A DNA stretch of 64,000 nt from Achatina immaculata (GCA_009760885.1 CM019719.1:38753584-38817583); one strand, 5' to 3'. Positions 33,276-44,848 are shown, counted from the stretch's first letter. Program-made: numbers and translations. The notes: generated by a model not told the origin, from the letters alone.

Positions 33276-34146
33276 GCCAATTTTCAGCTTCTGATATAGA
33301 TGGTGTCTCAGCCTCTAAAAATAGTGATCTTTGGTGCCTTTACATTCGGTTTTGAAACTTTCTTTATGTTAGTAGACAGTGACACCGATTAACAGCAAAT
33401 TACAGAATAAATCCGAAGCACAACTAGGAGCAGAAAGCAAGCATCTGTAGGTTCCTGCACTCTTATCAGATGCAAGAATTAATCTTTCTTTCTCTAAGAA
33501 TATGTGCCGGGTTATCCTAAGCAGTTGTTGTCTGTATTTGAACACCAGTGTACTTGAGGATCAAGGCAGCTAAATGAAATACTGTTTCTTAATATCCCTA
33601 GTTCTTTCATAAATTAATCTACTGCTTACTTGTTGTAACCGATCACTTACATCACAGTGATTTTTCACAAACTATTAAACTATAAAGTTGATTCTTCACG
33701 TCCAACGCTAATAAGGAGCGTATCAACACTAAGGTACAATTTTTTTTAAGCAAACTAAAGCTATATCTCCCCATTAAAAATCTACAAAAATGCGTTAATG
33801 CGGTTTAAAATCCAAGGGTAGATAACCTGTATAACAGTAATAACTGAGACTGCATGTGTAATTTAAGCATATACCTTATTATTTACTCAAATCATAAAGA
33901 AGAATTAGAATATGTTTGTTGATAGCAGAAGGCTACCATTTTTGTAACGTCACCATGAAGCGACTTCCGGTGTTTGAAATGTGAATCTCTTTTTCTGCTG
34001 GTAATTGTAGCTGGCATTTCAGTTGATTTTGTGCATTTCTTATTTTTAAAATATTATTAATATATTTTTTAATGAATTAAACACATAAAATGTAGTCGAA
34101 AAATCTTAGTACTATGAGATCTTTGCTTTCGACATGGAGTTGTGGA
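33276..34146. other. Non-coding, upstream of TMF1 and the first tRNA
   Basis: AT-rich; nothing recognised apart from the promoter-like motifs at 33940-33975. Confidence 0.5.
33925..33985 (-). promoter_or_regulatory. Candidate TMF1 promoter motifs
   Basis: Reading the minus strand, an ETS/GABPA-type CCGGAAGT (complement of 33963-33970) is followed within about 15 bp by a CRE-like TGACGTTA and then AAAATGGTAGCC, which resembles a YY1 site. This combination is typical of metazoan housekeeping promoters and points toward TMF1, whose ATG is 1.7 kb downstream. A possible 5'UTR donor (AAG followed by gtatat) lies near 33876. This is inference from motifs only; no transcript evidence is available. 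Confidence 0.35.
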
Positions 34147-34256
34147 GCTCCAGTGGCACAATCGGTTAGCGCGCCGTACTTATAGACAGTACCTTCCCCA
34201 TGCGAGACATGGGATAAGTTATGCGGAGGTTGTGAGTTCGATCCTCACCTGGAGCA
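34147..34256 (+). tRNA. tRNA-Ile(UAU), intron-containing, copy 1
   Basis: Acceptor arms GCTCCAG (34147-34153) and CTGGAGC (34249-34255) pair perfectly, with discriminator A at 34256. The B-box is GGTTGTGAGTTCGATCC. The anticodon TAT is at 34181-34183, and the anticodon stem pairs CCGTA with TGCGG. A 36-nt intron (34185-34220) follows position 37, the canonical site, leaving a 74-nt mature RNA. An intron in tRNA-Ile(UAU) is the rule in animals. The T-run downstream (from about 34264) suits Pol III termination. The D-stem has one A-C mismatch. A short coding frame overlapping it is a shadow. Confidence 0.95.
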
Positions 34257-34413
34257 TCCCTACTTTTTTGTTTCACTACCAAGTTGTTTTTTTCCAATTG
34301 AAAGTATTAGACCATTTTATGTCACAGTTGCTACTTGCGTCGTAATCAATTTCTAATTATCTTTTTTTTTTTGTTCTCTAGGTTTTAATCAGTTTGTGAT
34401 GTACGAAACGAAT

Positions 34414-34697
34414 GCAGAGATAAGATAGATGAGCGAACAACAACCAGTCTCATGGGTGATCAGGAAAAGGAGATGGACATATGTTGGTCACGTGATGAGA
34501 AGAAACGATTAGAGTATCCCAAAACAAGCTATCATTATGCCCAAGTCAAAGAGGCAGACCACGTGAAACTCTAGGAAAAAAAACAAACTTTGATGATGTT
34601 GAAAAACTCGCCGAAAACAGGAAAAACTGGCGAACTACAGTGCGAGCCCTATGTGACGTTTAACGCCGCGGGAAAGATATAAGATTTAAGATATAAG
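34414..34697 (+). mobile_element. RTE-like LINE 3' fragment
   Basis: 284-bp LINE tail with an 11-bp target-site duplication acgaaacgaat at 34403-34413 and 34698-34708. Decayed codons match the C-terminal tract of 38302-38550 (WRTTLRALCDV end). The tail is ATAAGAT repeats. It lies about 160 bp downstream of tRNA-Ile copy 1. Confidence 0.88.
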
Positions 34698-34879
34698 ACG
34701 AAACGAATATAAACACTTGCTGTTGTACGGCTGTAGCTGCATAATATGTTTACAAGTGCAAAACAAATATATATATAATTACTACTGCAAAGATGCCTAC
34801 CTTAACCTAACTGAAATGGTAAAAGAAAATTTAGCGTTAACTTTCTCAACATTGCCGTTATTATCGGCCCTACCGGGCT

Positions 34880-36095
34880 TACTGCTTCTGTCCACTATAA
34901 ACATACAGACTCTCACAGCTATCTCTTGTACTCTTCATCCCAGATCGTGTAAGGACTCTATTCTTTTTTCCCAGCTTCTTAGGTTGCGACGTTTGTGTAA
35001 TGAGGATTTGGATTTCCAGGATCAAGGCCATAAAATGCTAGATTTCTTCCGTCAGCGTGGCTATCCAGAACATGTTCTCTCATCATCTTGGAACCGCATC
35101 AGCCATATATCGCGGCAACAAGCCCTCACTCCTAAACCGCACTGTAGCTCGGGCAGAGTTAGACTGGTACTCACGCACCACCCTCGTAGCTTGGCAGTTA
35201 AAAACATACTTTTTCGCCATCTCCATCTCCTCCAGACCACGCTTGATACACGTGAACTTTTTAGGGAATCCCCTTTGGTGGCCTATAGACGGGACAAGAA
35301 CTTCAAAGACCTTTTAGTTCGTAGTCGCCTTAAGACAGATGACACTTTTTATGGTACCAGACGTTGCAGACGCCGTAGATGCAACACTTGTCCGTTGTTG
35401 TCGAGGCTAGCCAGATCTCCTTCCCTAAGTCCACGTTATCAGTTCAGAAGAGTTTCACCTGCACTTCACGCAATATTATTTATGCTAGTATGTGTAAACG
35501 TTGTGGTATGAAGTACACAGGGGAGACCGGTTTACGCTTATGAGATCATTTTCGCCAACATCTTAATGATATTTCTTCTAAGAGGGCCTGGACACCTGTG
35601 GCTAAACATTTTTGCCTTAGCAACCACAGGGGAAAACAGGACATTTCTGTTAGTGTGATCCGCTCTTGTTCTGCCGATGTACGATCTCGGAGGGTCCTAG
35701 AACAGCGCCTTACTCTCCAGGCTGGCTGTCTCCACCCAGCTGGAATTAACAATGTCTTCAGTTTTCTGTAACTTCTTTATTTTTCCACCCCCTTCCCCTT
35801 GCTTTTTTTTTACTCTGCTTTCTTTACTCTACTCCCTAACGCCACCCTCTTTTCTTCTCTGGCAACATATTGGTGTTTATATGGTCTTGTCCTATTCACC
35901 AGTTTCGCATTTTCTCCCTGCAGGTGTTTATGTTCTTTCATTATCTCTCTTTTTCATTTACACATTCTCATACTTTCTATTCGTTTTTTTGTTCTCACTT
36001 TACTCACACCCCCTGCCACTTTGTAAAACTACACCATACACCTCTATCTACCTTTATTATTTAAACCAGTTTTACTGCAGTCGCCATCCCTTTTA
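34880..36095 (+). pseudogene. Penelope-like retroelement, C-terminal part with GIY-YIG domain
   Basis: After a frameshift near 34955 the frame contains HPRSCKDSILFSQLLRLRRL, DFFRQRGYP, and later NFKDLLVRSRL and a Cys-rich CRRRRCNTCP. These are signatures of the region between reverse transcriptase and endonuclease in Penelope-like elements. From about 35490 another frame gives CKRCGMKYTGETG (GIY-YIG type), an in-frame TGA, then PVAKHFCLSNH and LHPAGINN, the rest of that nuclease domain. The 3'UTR runs to about 36095. Frameshifts and stops show it is dead, and the reverse transcriptase is missing. Confidence 0.85.
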
Positions 36096-36104
36096 TCTAG
36101 CATC

Positions 36105-36645
36105 ATCATCACCAAACGGCAAAAAATTTCCTCTTCAAACGTCGAAAAGAAGACATTGTTGGTGTGCTTCTACGACAGCAAAGGAGTTATTCACAAAGAA
36201 TTTATTCAAGAGGGACAGACTGTCACTGTCAAAGTTTATTTAAGTATTTTGAAACGCCTAATGAAAAGGATTCTCCGAGTCCGACCCGAGTATTCAACAC
36301 CTGGCAGTTTTTTTCCTTCTTCATCATAATTCACCGGCTCACCAGGCGGTAGTTGTACAAGAATTTTTGCCCCGCCCCCCCCCCCCCAAAAAAAAAACCC
36401 CACAACTATGTGTTCTCAACCATCCACCCTGTTCCCAAGATTTGTCTCTCTACGATTATTTTCTATTCCCAAAATTAAAGTTACCACTGAAAGGACGCCT
36501 CTTTGACGATACCGATGACATCCAAAGGGCCGTAACATCGAGTTTAAGTGCCATACCAACAGAAGTACTGCAGAGGTCGTTCCAGTGTTTGTTAGATCGT
36601 GCCACACGCTGTATCGGTGCACAGGGGGCTTACTTTGAATAAAAT
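36105..36645 (+). pseudogene. Mariner transposase fossil, C-terminal half
   Basis: Three pieces in shifting frames: VCFYDSKGVIHKEFIQEGQT (first catalytic Asp present), LHHNSPAHQAVVVQEFL (normally HDN; the second Asp is His here), and SLYDYFLFPKLKLPLKGRLF up to the TAA near 36640 (third Asp of the D,D34D triad). The family C-terminus RCIGAQGAYFE is intact. A poly(C)/poly(A) run at 36371-36400 breaks the frame. It directly follows the Penelope-like element. Confidence 0.88.
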
Positions 36646-36689
36646 ACAGGTTATATTTTTTTTTATGTAATTAGTCTCGTTACTTAATT

Positions 36690-37040
36690 GTCGGACCTTG
36701 TATGCCTGTGAGACCTGGACACTTAACAAAATAGCTGACAACCACATACATGCCTTTGAATGTAAATGCTACAGAAGAGCTCTTTAAATATCATTGGCAC
36801 GAAAAAAAAAAGAACAAATATATCCACACTACAGGAACTTAATATTGACGAAGGCTGGCTAGTAAAGAGGATTAAGCAGAAAAAACGTAAATAATTTGGA
36901 AGTGATGATAATCCAGAGAAGACCGTCTTGGAATGATACATAATGGGGAAAAGAATGAGAGGAAGACAAAGGCGAAGATGGTTGCAAAACACCGTTGATG
37001 ATTACGCGTCAGCAGAAGGGCATCTTGCTTACAACCGAGA
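36690..37040 (+). mobile_element. LINE C-terminal fragment, degenerate
   Basis: Plus-strand codons read LYACETWTLNK, then a broken tract with NGEKNERKTKAKM (equivalent to GK.KRGRPK.RW in relatives). It matches 41573-41776 in the segment running from aagaccgt-ttggaa to ccgagagg. Several stops. Confidence 0.75.
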
Positions 37041-37340
37041 GGGCCCGTTCATTCCACTTTTCCCATTTTTTTACCAACCCTCGTCTGCTTGTTTCCCTCA
37101 GTGCTGAAAGGTATATAATGAATGAGACGACACAAAAGAAGACAATCTATCTTAGCTGTGCTGACTACTTCGCTGGCCAACTTTCACCCAGTCTCAAAAT
37201 CTAAGACGCGTCGGGGGTGCTGACAATTTTTTTATCTCCAGAAAATATAAACATGTTGTAGCGATTGGATTCTTCCACTCTTGTCTCATTTAAGTCACAT
37301 TATGTGGCTCATAACACGTTTATTTCTTCATAAGCATTAT

Positions 37341-37470
37341 TACATAAAATCCGACAAAAAAGACAGCAAAATAAAATGTTTTGTTACATAGAATCAAACA
37401 AAAATACAGCAAAATAAAATGTTTTGTTACATAGTATTAAACAAATAGACAGCAAAATAAAATGTTTATT
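37341..37470. repeat. 43-bp tandem repeat, three copies
   Basis: The word acagcaaaataaaatg recurs at 37363, 37406 and 37449. Confidence 0.9.
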
Positions 37471-37667
37471 CTCACCACTTCCGTCTAATCAAACAATTGT
37501 TCGGGTTATCAATTTGTTTGTTTATCAATACCAAGTATGTGGTAACATTTAGTAAGTCAACTCCAGAAATCGGACGTTTGTGAAAATAGAGGAAATGACT
37601 TCAGCGCAAAACAATGAAGGACGATCCGCTCTTTCACCTTATCTCTAACTTCGGGTATAATCTGTCT

Positions 37668-38147
37668 CAGTGGTTTCAAATTAGCAAAAGTCATTGGACC
37701 CCCTGTTATTTCAAAATCCAGGCTGCGGACCCCCTGTTATTTCAAAATCCAGGCTGCGGACCCCCTGTTATTTAAAAATCCAGGCTGCGGACCCCCTGTT
37801 ATTTCAAAATCCAGGCTGCGGACCCCCTGCTGTTTGAAAATCCAAGCCACGGACTCTGGAAAAGTTTCACATCTATATGGTAGCTATTTGCTTAAAATGC
37901 AAAAGAATTTGTTTTTCAGAAAATGTGGGTAACCTTTAATGAGTAAACGCCACACTACATTTAAACATAACATAACAAAACACAACAAAAAACAGTGAAA
38001 CAGTGAATAATGTAGATAAGAAACAAAAAATAGACATCAGTAGATATTCCTACTTGTTCTAAAAAACAACAACGACAAAAAAAAAAACCGCGAGTTTTTG
38101 TCATGGACCCCGCCGCGAGTCCGCAGAACCACTAATTGCGACCACTG
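37668..38147. mobile_element. Non-autonomous hAT-like element with internal satellite
   Basis: 480 bp with hAT-type termini: CAGTGGTTTCAAATTAG at 37668 and, on the other strand from 38147, CAGTGGTCGCAATTAG. Flanking octamers atctgtct and atctatcc match at six of eight positions, fitting an aged 8-bp target-site duplication. No transposase. Five 31-bp tandem copies occupy 37696-37850. Confidence 0.75.
37696..37850. repeat. 31-bp tandem repeat, five copies
   Basis: Units start at 37696, 37727, 37758, 37789 and 37820 and begin GGACCCCCTGTTATTT. The last is diverged. The GGACCCC word recurs near the opposite terminus (38104), so the unit grew from the subterminal part of the hAT-like element. 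Confidence 0.95.
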
Positions 38148-38276
38148 ATCTATCCACCAATATCACAATAAGAAATACGTATAGAATACTAAATGCTACG
38201 CACACAGAAAAGAAACAGTGTAAGGGTATCTTTTAGAGCGTACACCTCCCACGCTACCCACGTCTATACATAATTT

Positions 38277-38570
38277 TATATCTTATATCATTCCCGTGCC
38301 GTTAAACGTCACATAGGGCTCGCAAAGTAGTTCGCCAATGTTTCCTGTCTTCGGCGAGTCTTTCAACTTCATCAAAGGATTTTATGCCTTCTAATTTGGC
38401 CTCTCTTAATAATGTCCTCTTCAGAGTTTCACACGGTCTGCCTCTTTTTCTTCGGCCTGTTGTGTTCCACTTGATAGCTTGTTTTGGGATTCTCTGATCA
38501 TTTCTTCTCATCATATACATAATGCGTGTACAATAATAGGCCTGCCCCATCGCCTACTGAAAATGACACA
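38277..38570 (-). mobile_element. RTE-like LINE 3' end
   Basis: The frame 38550-38302 reads YYCTRIMYMMRRNDQRIPKQ...GRRKRGRPCETLKR...LAEDRKHWRTTLRALCDV, the C-terminus of a LINE protein, intact over 82 codons. The tail of TATAAGAT type lies at 38277-38300. Same family as 34414-34697 and 39535-42110. Confidence 0.88.
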
Positions 38571-39336
38571 TTTCAGCACATGGCCAGTTTCAGAGTGTGA
38601 AAATAGGCCACATAGAACTAAAAAATAGCGGCTGTGATTTCTCACATATTAAACGAGAATAACTGCCTACGGCAGTGATCAAGAAAACTTGAAACGAGTT
38701 TACGCGTCTTTAGCACTGGAAGGACAAAATGACAGGAATGTGTTAGCTAGTTCTTAGCACCGACTTCGAAAATGAGTAATTACGTCTTTACCAGCGAAAG
38801 GGTTAAGGAGGCAAAACTGTTATCCTGTAATTCTCTGATATTAATACCGTCCTTTACTTTGCATTTTGTTCTTTTTATATTCACTTCTATTGAAGTTATT
38901 TCTTTCTTTCTCGTTGCTGTCTAGTTGTAACTTTATCCAACCGTTTCTCTAACGGCCACAAGTGTGCGATTTAATATCCAAGACCGACGCCATAAAGCCG
39001 TGGTTTCTGTTTCTATCTTAAACGTAAAATAGGGAAATATCTGTGGAAACTACAGATAATATATTTTTTTCCCGAGACAAAGAGAAAGGAAAGAGATCAG
39101 CAAAACATGGTTGTTGTATTCAGCATTTCTGAGATGTTCGGCCATTAGTGGCTTTTTATCTGTTTGTTATCGATATCATGACATTCTGAATTTCGGAATT
39201 TTTAAGCCAAATACTTAAAAACTAATATTGAAATACTCAGTTCATTCAAAAGTTATTCATTCAACATGTGAAAATTTTGAAAGAAAAAAAAATGTCCCTC
39301 ACCATGAGACCTTTGCGGTGGTATGTAATTTGTGGA

Positions 39337-39446
39337 GCTCCAGTGGCACAATCGGTTAGCGCGCCGTACTTATAGACAGTACCTTCCCCATGCGAGACAT
39401 GGGATAAGTTATGCGGAGGTTGTGAGTTCGATCCTCACCTGGAGCA
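39337..39446 (+). tRNA. tRNA-Ile(UAU), intron-containing, copy 2
   Basis: Identical over all 110 bases to the copy at 34147, including the 36-nt intron (39375-39410) and anticodon TAT (39371-39373). Only the preceding six bases (TGTGGA) are shared outside the gene; the wider flanks differ, so this is not simply one large duplicated block. A strong T-run terminator starts at about 39449. LINE-derived sequence begins about 90 bp downstream, on the opposite strand. Confidence 0.95.
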
Positions 39447-39534
39447 CCTTTTTTTTTTTTTCTCTTATTTGTTGACTAACTCCGGTGTAGACGATTAGTT
39501 TTCTTCAGTTTGTACATTTAGCTCATGTTGTATT

Positions 39535-42110
39535 TCTCTTAACAATGTCCTCTTTTAGAGTTTCGCATGGTCCACCTCTTTTTCTTCGGCCTGTTTTGTT
39601 GCACTTGATAGTTTGTTTTGGGATTCTCTGACTGTTTATTCTCATCACCATCTCCTTTTTCTGATCACCCATGAAACAGGTTGTTGTTCGCTCTTCTTTC
39701 TTATCTCTGTGTTACTCGTGAATTATTTCCACTTTATACCAAGTATTTTCCTGAGGCAATTGTTTTCAAAAGAGTCTAATTTGTTGTCTATTTCTTTAGT
39801 TGTTTTTCAGCTTTCGCATGCATAAATGACGGTGAATGTTACGTTTGAACTGAATATAATCCTAACTTGGTTTTTGTGCTTATAACTTTTGAGTGCCATA
39901 TGTTATCAAGATTCCTGAAGGTCAATGCTACTTTTACATTTCGAATTCTAACTTCCTTCCTGGTGTCACCATCCTGGCTTATGTAGTTGCCGAGTTATGC
40001 AAATTGGTATATTTTTCAACAGCTATTCCTTCTGCGTATATTTTTCCTTCTTGATTAATGGGAAGTTTAATTGGTTTTTTTTCCTTGTTAATTTCAAGTC
40101 CTATTTTGCTAGCCAGTGAAGACAGGGTATCTGTTTTTTCTTACATCGAATTCACATTGTCACTGCAAAATCAAGATCCTCCAGGTGGATCCCTTGTATC
40201 CAGTCAATGTCCGCTTTACATGTGCAACATTTTTTCATTATGAAGTCTATGGCAATTCCAAAAAAAGCAAGGAAGATAGTATACATCCTTGTTTCATGCC
40301 TGTTTCAATCTGGAACCATTCGCTCATTCCTTCTTCTGTGTTAACTGCACAAACATATCCGCTGTAGAGATCCTTAATGATGTTGACAATTTTTTTATGG
40401 TATTCCATATAGTCTAAGACTCTCCACAATGAATCGCTGTGTATGCTATCAAATGCCTTTCTAAAGTCTATGAAGTTCAGGATTAACGGTTTTTGCTTTT
40501 CAATATGTTCTTCAAGTATTATTTATAGAGTAAAGACCTGGTCGAGACAGTTTCTCCATTTTCGAAATCCTGCTTATTCTTCTCTCATTGCTGTATCCGT
40601 TATATCTTTAATTCTGTTCAGAATGACTTTGCAAATACTTTTGACACAACTGATAGTAAGGTTACTCCTGTCCAGTTATTGCAGTCGCTAATGTTGCCCA
40701 TTTTTGTGTGAGTGTGTGTGCGTGCGTGCGTGTGTGTGCGTGTGTGTGTGTGCGCGCGCGCGTGTGTGTTGTTGTTGTTGTTGTTTTTAACAATGATTCG
40801 TTTTTTCCATTTTGAAGGGACCTTTTCTTCTTTCCAAACTTTATTAAACATTCTTTGTAGATGGCTCATGCTGTCGCTGTTAATGGCTTTTAATATTTCG
40901 GCTGTTATTTTATCTTCACCTCCAGCTTTGTTGTTAGCCATTATATTAACTGCTATTTCAATGTAGTTCAGTGTAATTTCATATAGGTTGATATTTAATT
41001 GTGGAATTGCTAAGTCGGTTTCAAGGTTTATCAATTCTTTTGGGTGTGGTCGATTAAGTATTTCTTGGAAGTGTTCGGCCCATCTTTGGTTTTGGTCTGT
41101 ACTTGATTTTAATAGGGTGTCAGTATTTCTACAGATTGGTCTTTCTGTGGATGTAATAGTACCAGTTAACCTCTTTTGTATGTTATACAGAGTTTTGTTG
41201 TTTCCCGTTTTTTATGCTTTCTCTGCTTTTTTTCGACATATTGTCTATGCATTCTCTTTTATCGCTTCTTGTTGAACTTTTTACTTTATTGTCTAGTTCT
41301 CTGTATGTTGCTTTTGCCAAATCTTTTCCAAGATCCGTCTTTACATTCAACTGCTCGTCTTTCATATATATTTCCATGTGTTTTCCTATATCTATGCTTT
41401 TATATTTATTTTTTTGCAGTCCATCACTTGCATTTGCTGCTGTCATTATGGCGGTGCTGTAATAATTCCATAATGCATTTATATCTAACTCCTCTACCTC
41501 ACTGATATCACTGAGTGCTGCGAAATGATTGGTAAGTTCGAGACTGAAATTGCTGTTAGTATTTTCTTCCTGAAGAAAAGAGAAGACCGTATTGGAAGGA
41601 TACATAATGGGAAAAAGAAAAAGAGGAAGACCAAAACGAAGATGGTTGCAAGACATCGTTGACGATCTGCAAATGGATGCAGCAGCAGCAGGCCATCTTG
41701 CTCACAACCGAGAGGCCTACAGGAATGCTGTTTGGGAAGCAAAGTTCCGCAAGGGACATGCAAATGAATGAATGAATTTTCTTCCTGGGGGCTGTGGCTG
41801 TTTATATTTCTGAGTATCGATTTCTTGTGTTGGCTTTTCAGTTTTAGTCTTATTTTCCCTATATACAGGTTGTGATCACTGTTTGACACCTGCACCTCTA
41901 TATGCTCTTACATCTATCAGAGATGTTCTGAACTGCTTTCTAATAAAAAAATCGTGTATCTGGTTTCTGTTTCTATCATCTGGGGATATCCAAGTTGTTT
42001 TATGTATCGCGTTGTGTGGAAATATTATTCCTCCAATGACCATGCCCTCTGTTAGACATAGTTCAATTAATTTTTCTCCATTCTAATTTACCGTATCAAT
42101 TCCCTCTTTC
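39535..42110 (-). mobile_element. RTE-like LINE, endonuclease end plus reverse transcriptase, degraded
   Basis: Read on the minus strand. Near 42085-41890 is the end of the apurinic-type endonuclease (FPHNAIHKTTWISPDD, then NQIHDF, DVRAYRGAG). Near 41034-40618 is the reverse-transcriptase N-terminal part (NNKAGGEDKITAEIL), and near 40350 GMKQGCILS. Near 39660-39545 is the C-terminal tract, with the last 200 bp missing. A TG/CG microsatellite (about 40711-40770) and a second LINE (41573-41776) interrupt it. Many frameshifts. Confidence 0.85.
41573..41776 (+). mobile_element. LINE 3' fragment with (AATG)n tail
   Basis: 204 bp, plus-sense, inserted in the minus-strand LINE. Perfect 11-bp target-site duplication ttttcttcctg at 41562-41572 and 41777-41787. 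It contains KRKRGRPKRRWLQDIVDDL and ends REAYRNAVWEAKFRKGHANE. A decayed relative is at 36690-37040. Confidence 0.93.
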
Positions 42111-43539
42111 CCCATTACTTTTTAACTTAAAAAATATATACTAAATGTCATTTCACTTGTGATGAAATACTCCATCAATACCCTGTATTTGATTTACAGA
42201 ATTAGTTACAGAGATATCAGAACCTCTTCTGACGTTGTTTCACTTGCGCCACTTAGCTTTCTGGGTTTACACCATATTGTAATAACAAAGCGAAGCAGAG
42301 AGACATCTACCATCACGCTTTGATATGCCAGAACAGTGAATCAGGAAACGGACCAAACCTTTTGATAGAATGTGTTTGTGATTTGTGCCGGAATAAGACA
42401 GGAAGAAGGGCAATTACTGAACTAATATCGGGTATCTGAATGAAAAGTTGATACAGTTTGATCTGACCTTCTGTCTTTGTTGTTTTTAAATTTTCCTGTA
42501 ATTGCATACTTGAAAAACCAGATATCAATTCTGATCAAGTGCAGGGTATAAGTATACAAAATGAAATATGTAGTATACAAACAGTCTGATGGTCTTTGTA
42601 TACATCTCTCCTCTGCTCTTTTCATCTATTCATTCTTGATTGCCAGTCAGTCATATTGGTATCACATTTCCAGGGTATTTTATAAATGCTTTTCTATAAG
42701 CATTTGCAGTTTCCTCTCCACACTCTTTCTGACATATTTATACTTTCGTTGAAGTCGCAAGGTAAGTAATTCTGTTTTTTTTTTTACATCATTTAAATAA
42801 AATTACCCTTTTTTTTCTTTTCCTATATCTGACTCATTTTTCTATTTGAATAAGACATACATTCCAATAATAAATAAAAATCGAATAATTTGCATCTTTG
42901 TGAAGAATTCGTACATTCGTTCTTTCTTCTGGTGCTGCTGTTGCGCTCCGTGGCAGATAAATCACGCAATCTTTTGGAGGTCATGCTTTTTGCGCCCTAA
43001 AGTTTGTCTTCCAGTGTAACTCCCTGAGGTTAGAGAGCTGGGTTCGGTTTTCTTGGCAGAGGGGCATACTTACATATGTCTTACATACAGTATACCGTTT
43101 GTGTCTCAGTAATGATCTACCATGTGGCACCATTCCCTCTACTGGAAGATAAAAAAATACATAAAAAAATAAACACAAGTAGAAACGGAATGTACGGAGT
43201 GGGCTGTTATCACATTCGGCATTAAAAAAAGGTGAGGTAATGTATATTGGAAGAAAAACTGATTGAAATGGGTCCATAGGAGATATAGATGCCTGTCACG
43301 CATATGCAGTCAGGGATGTGTGACAGGCTGTGTCCTGTGCGTAGTATGAAGATGGTCTAATTTTTTCTTGACAGAAAATTCTTGCAGTCCAGTTCCATTA
43401 GCCAGACCGAAGGAGTGCAGCAGCCTGTATTTACGAATACCAGAAATAGGGAGAATAAGATTTTTATCAGCTCCAATTCACTGGCCGTGAATCAGTGCAT
43501 CATTTCAGAGCACAAATCTTCTCTTGCTATTGTTTCAAC
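42111..43539. other. STX8 upstream intergenic
   Basis: Non-coding. Part of it (about 43090-43275) is similar to 63790-63960 (gagtggSctgttaKcacattcg), so a dispersed repeat is present. Nothing else recognised. Confidence 0.5.
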
Positions 43540-43602
43540 CTCTGCCGCTTAGCTTTTCTGCGCATGTGCACTACCTTGCAGTTTAAAACCAGTGTTTACA
43601 AA
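43540..43602 (+). promoter_or_regulatory. Candidate STX8 proximal promoter / 5'UTR
   Basis: TGCGCATGTGCA at 43559-43570 differs by one base from the NRF-1 palindrome TGCGCATGCGCA and lies 33 bp upstream of the STX8 ATG. NRF-1 sites are common at TATA-less housekeeping promoters. No TATA box or initiator was assigned. Inference only. Confidence 0.35.
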
Positions 43603-43619
43603 ATGGCAGGTGATTCCTG
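43603..43619 (+). CDS. STX8: STX8 coding exon 1
   Basis: A 17-bp first coding exon encoding MAGDSW (the Trp codon is split). The ATG at 43603 is followed by donor gtatgt at 43620. The product, syntaxin-8, is the Qc-SNARE of late-endosome fusion, acting with syntaxin-7, Vti1b and VAMP8 (known for the family). The start mirrors the vertebrate N-terminus (MAPDPW). An exon this short was placed because its phase 2 end fits exon 2 at 44849 exactly and the residues match the family. An NRF-1-like site lies about 35 bp upstream. Confidence 0.82.
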
Positions 43620-44490
43620 GTATGTATTAGTTCTGAAATATTTTAACTAGTAATTTTAAAATGGGCAGCATCATTGAGTTAGTTATGGAATAAAATGAAT
43701 GAGTCTCAGTATTTAAAATGGAATATTTAGACAGCCATCTTTCCAGTAAAAGTAGCTGGTTGCTATTTCAGAATAATATTTATGTATTATTTCCGATGTG
43801 TTCTTGTCATGTGACCTAAAGGCAATTCTTGAAATCTTATGTGTATTTCAGTCTTTGTAGACCAGTAAAAGATTTTACAGTTAGATCGAAAAGAAAGAAA
43901 CATCATACGTCTGTATTAGTTATTAAAATCATGGAAAATCAAGTGCCTTATAATGTAAATTTGTAATCTTAGAAAAAGAAAACGAACACTCGAGAACACA
44001 ATGCTGATCTCACTGTTGCACCCCACGTCGTTGGATTCAGTAGATTGTGAGTGTGCCCTGGTGTTTGTTTCCAGTATCTTTGTCATTTATTTGCTTACCA
44101 GATCTGAGTAAATAGCTTTGGGGGAAATAGGGAAAATCAGTTGCACTGAGTTCTCCAATTCGACCCCTTTGCACCACCAAAAGTCATTTGGTGGATATTG
44201 AAAGTTGAAACCCACAGCTGCACCCTCCATCTGATCTGGTTGTTTGAATGACACTTGGGGTGCCTGACTTTCATGGCGAAGTCGGTGATTTGAATGTAGC
44301 TGGAGGAGTCATAGTCACCAAGCCGCTGAAATGGCTATTTGGCCTCTCTTGGTACTGGAGTAGTAGTGATGGCCAGGCTTGATGCTAACCAGTGTGTCCA
44401 GAGTGCTGGTTGGTCAAGGAAAATACGGGATAATACTCTATCCTCTGCTTGTCTCTATGCATGACAGTGCTGCCTTTACCATTACACATT

Positions 44491-44645
44491 ACTTGGTGTT
44501 GGAGGCAAAGCATCCCTGAGCATAGACTTTACTTGGTGTTGAAGGCAAAGCATCCCTGAACATAGACTTTACTTGGTGTTGAAGGCAAAGCATCCCTGAA
44601 CATAGACTTTACTTGGTGTTGAAGGCAAAGCATCCCTGAACATAT
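44491..44645. repeat. 40-bp tandem repeat, about four copies
   Basis: Units acttggtgttgaaggcaaag... start at 44491, 44531, 44571 and 44611 with one or two differences. Located in STX8 intron 1. Confidence 0.95.
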
Positions 44646-44848
44646 ATAGTATCTGCATACATGGTGGGAAACTCATCATAGTACATCATACCCACAGCCA
44701 TGGAGGGGCAAATATAAGAAATCATACATAACTCAGTCCCATTTAACCAAAAAAACACACAAAAAAACATTGCTTTCCACAAGTCACAGCAAAAGAAGAT
44801 TAAAAAAAAAAAGACTAGACTGAAAAAAATTGTTGGTATATTTCACAG

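Noticed and set aside
34142..34345. Protein frame of 67 codons
   Set aside because: It lies over the tRNA-Ile gene; a shadow.
34717..35511. 264-codon frame as a host gene
   Set aside because: It is the decayed C-terminal region of a Penelope-like element, with unrelated sequence at its start.
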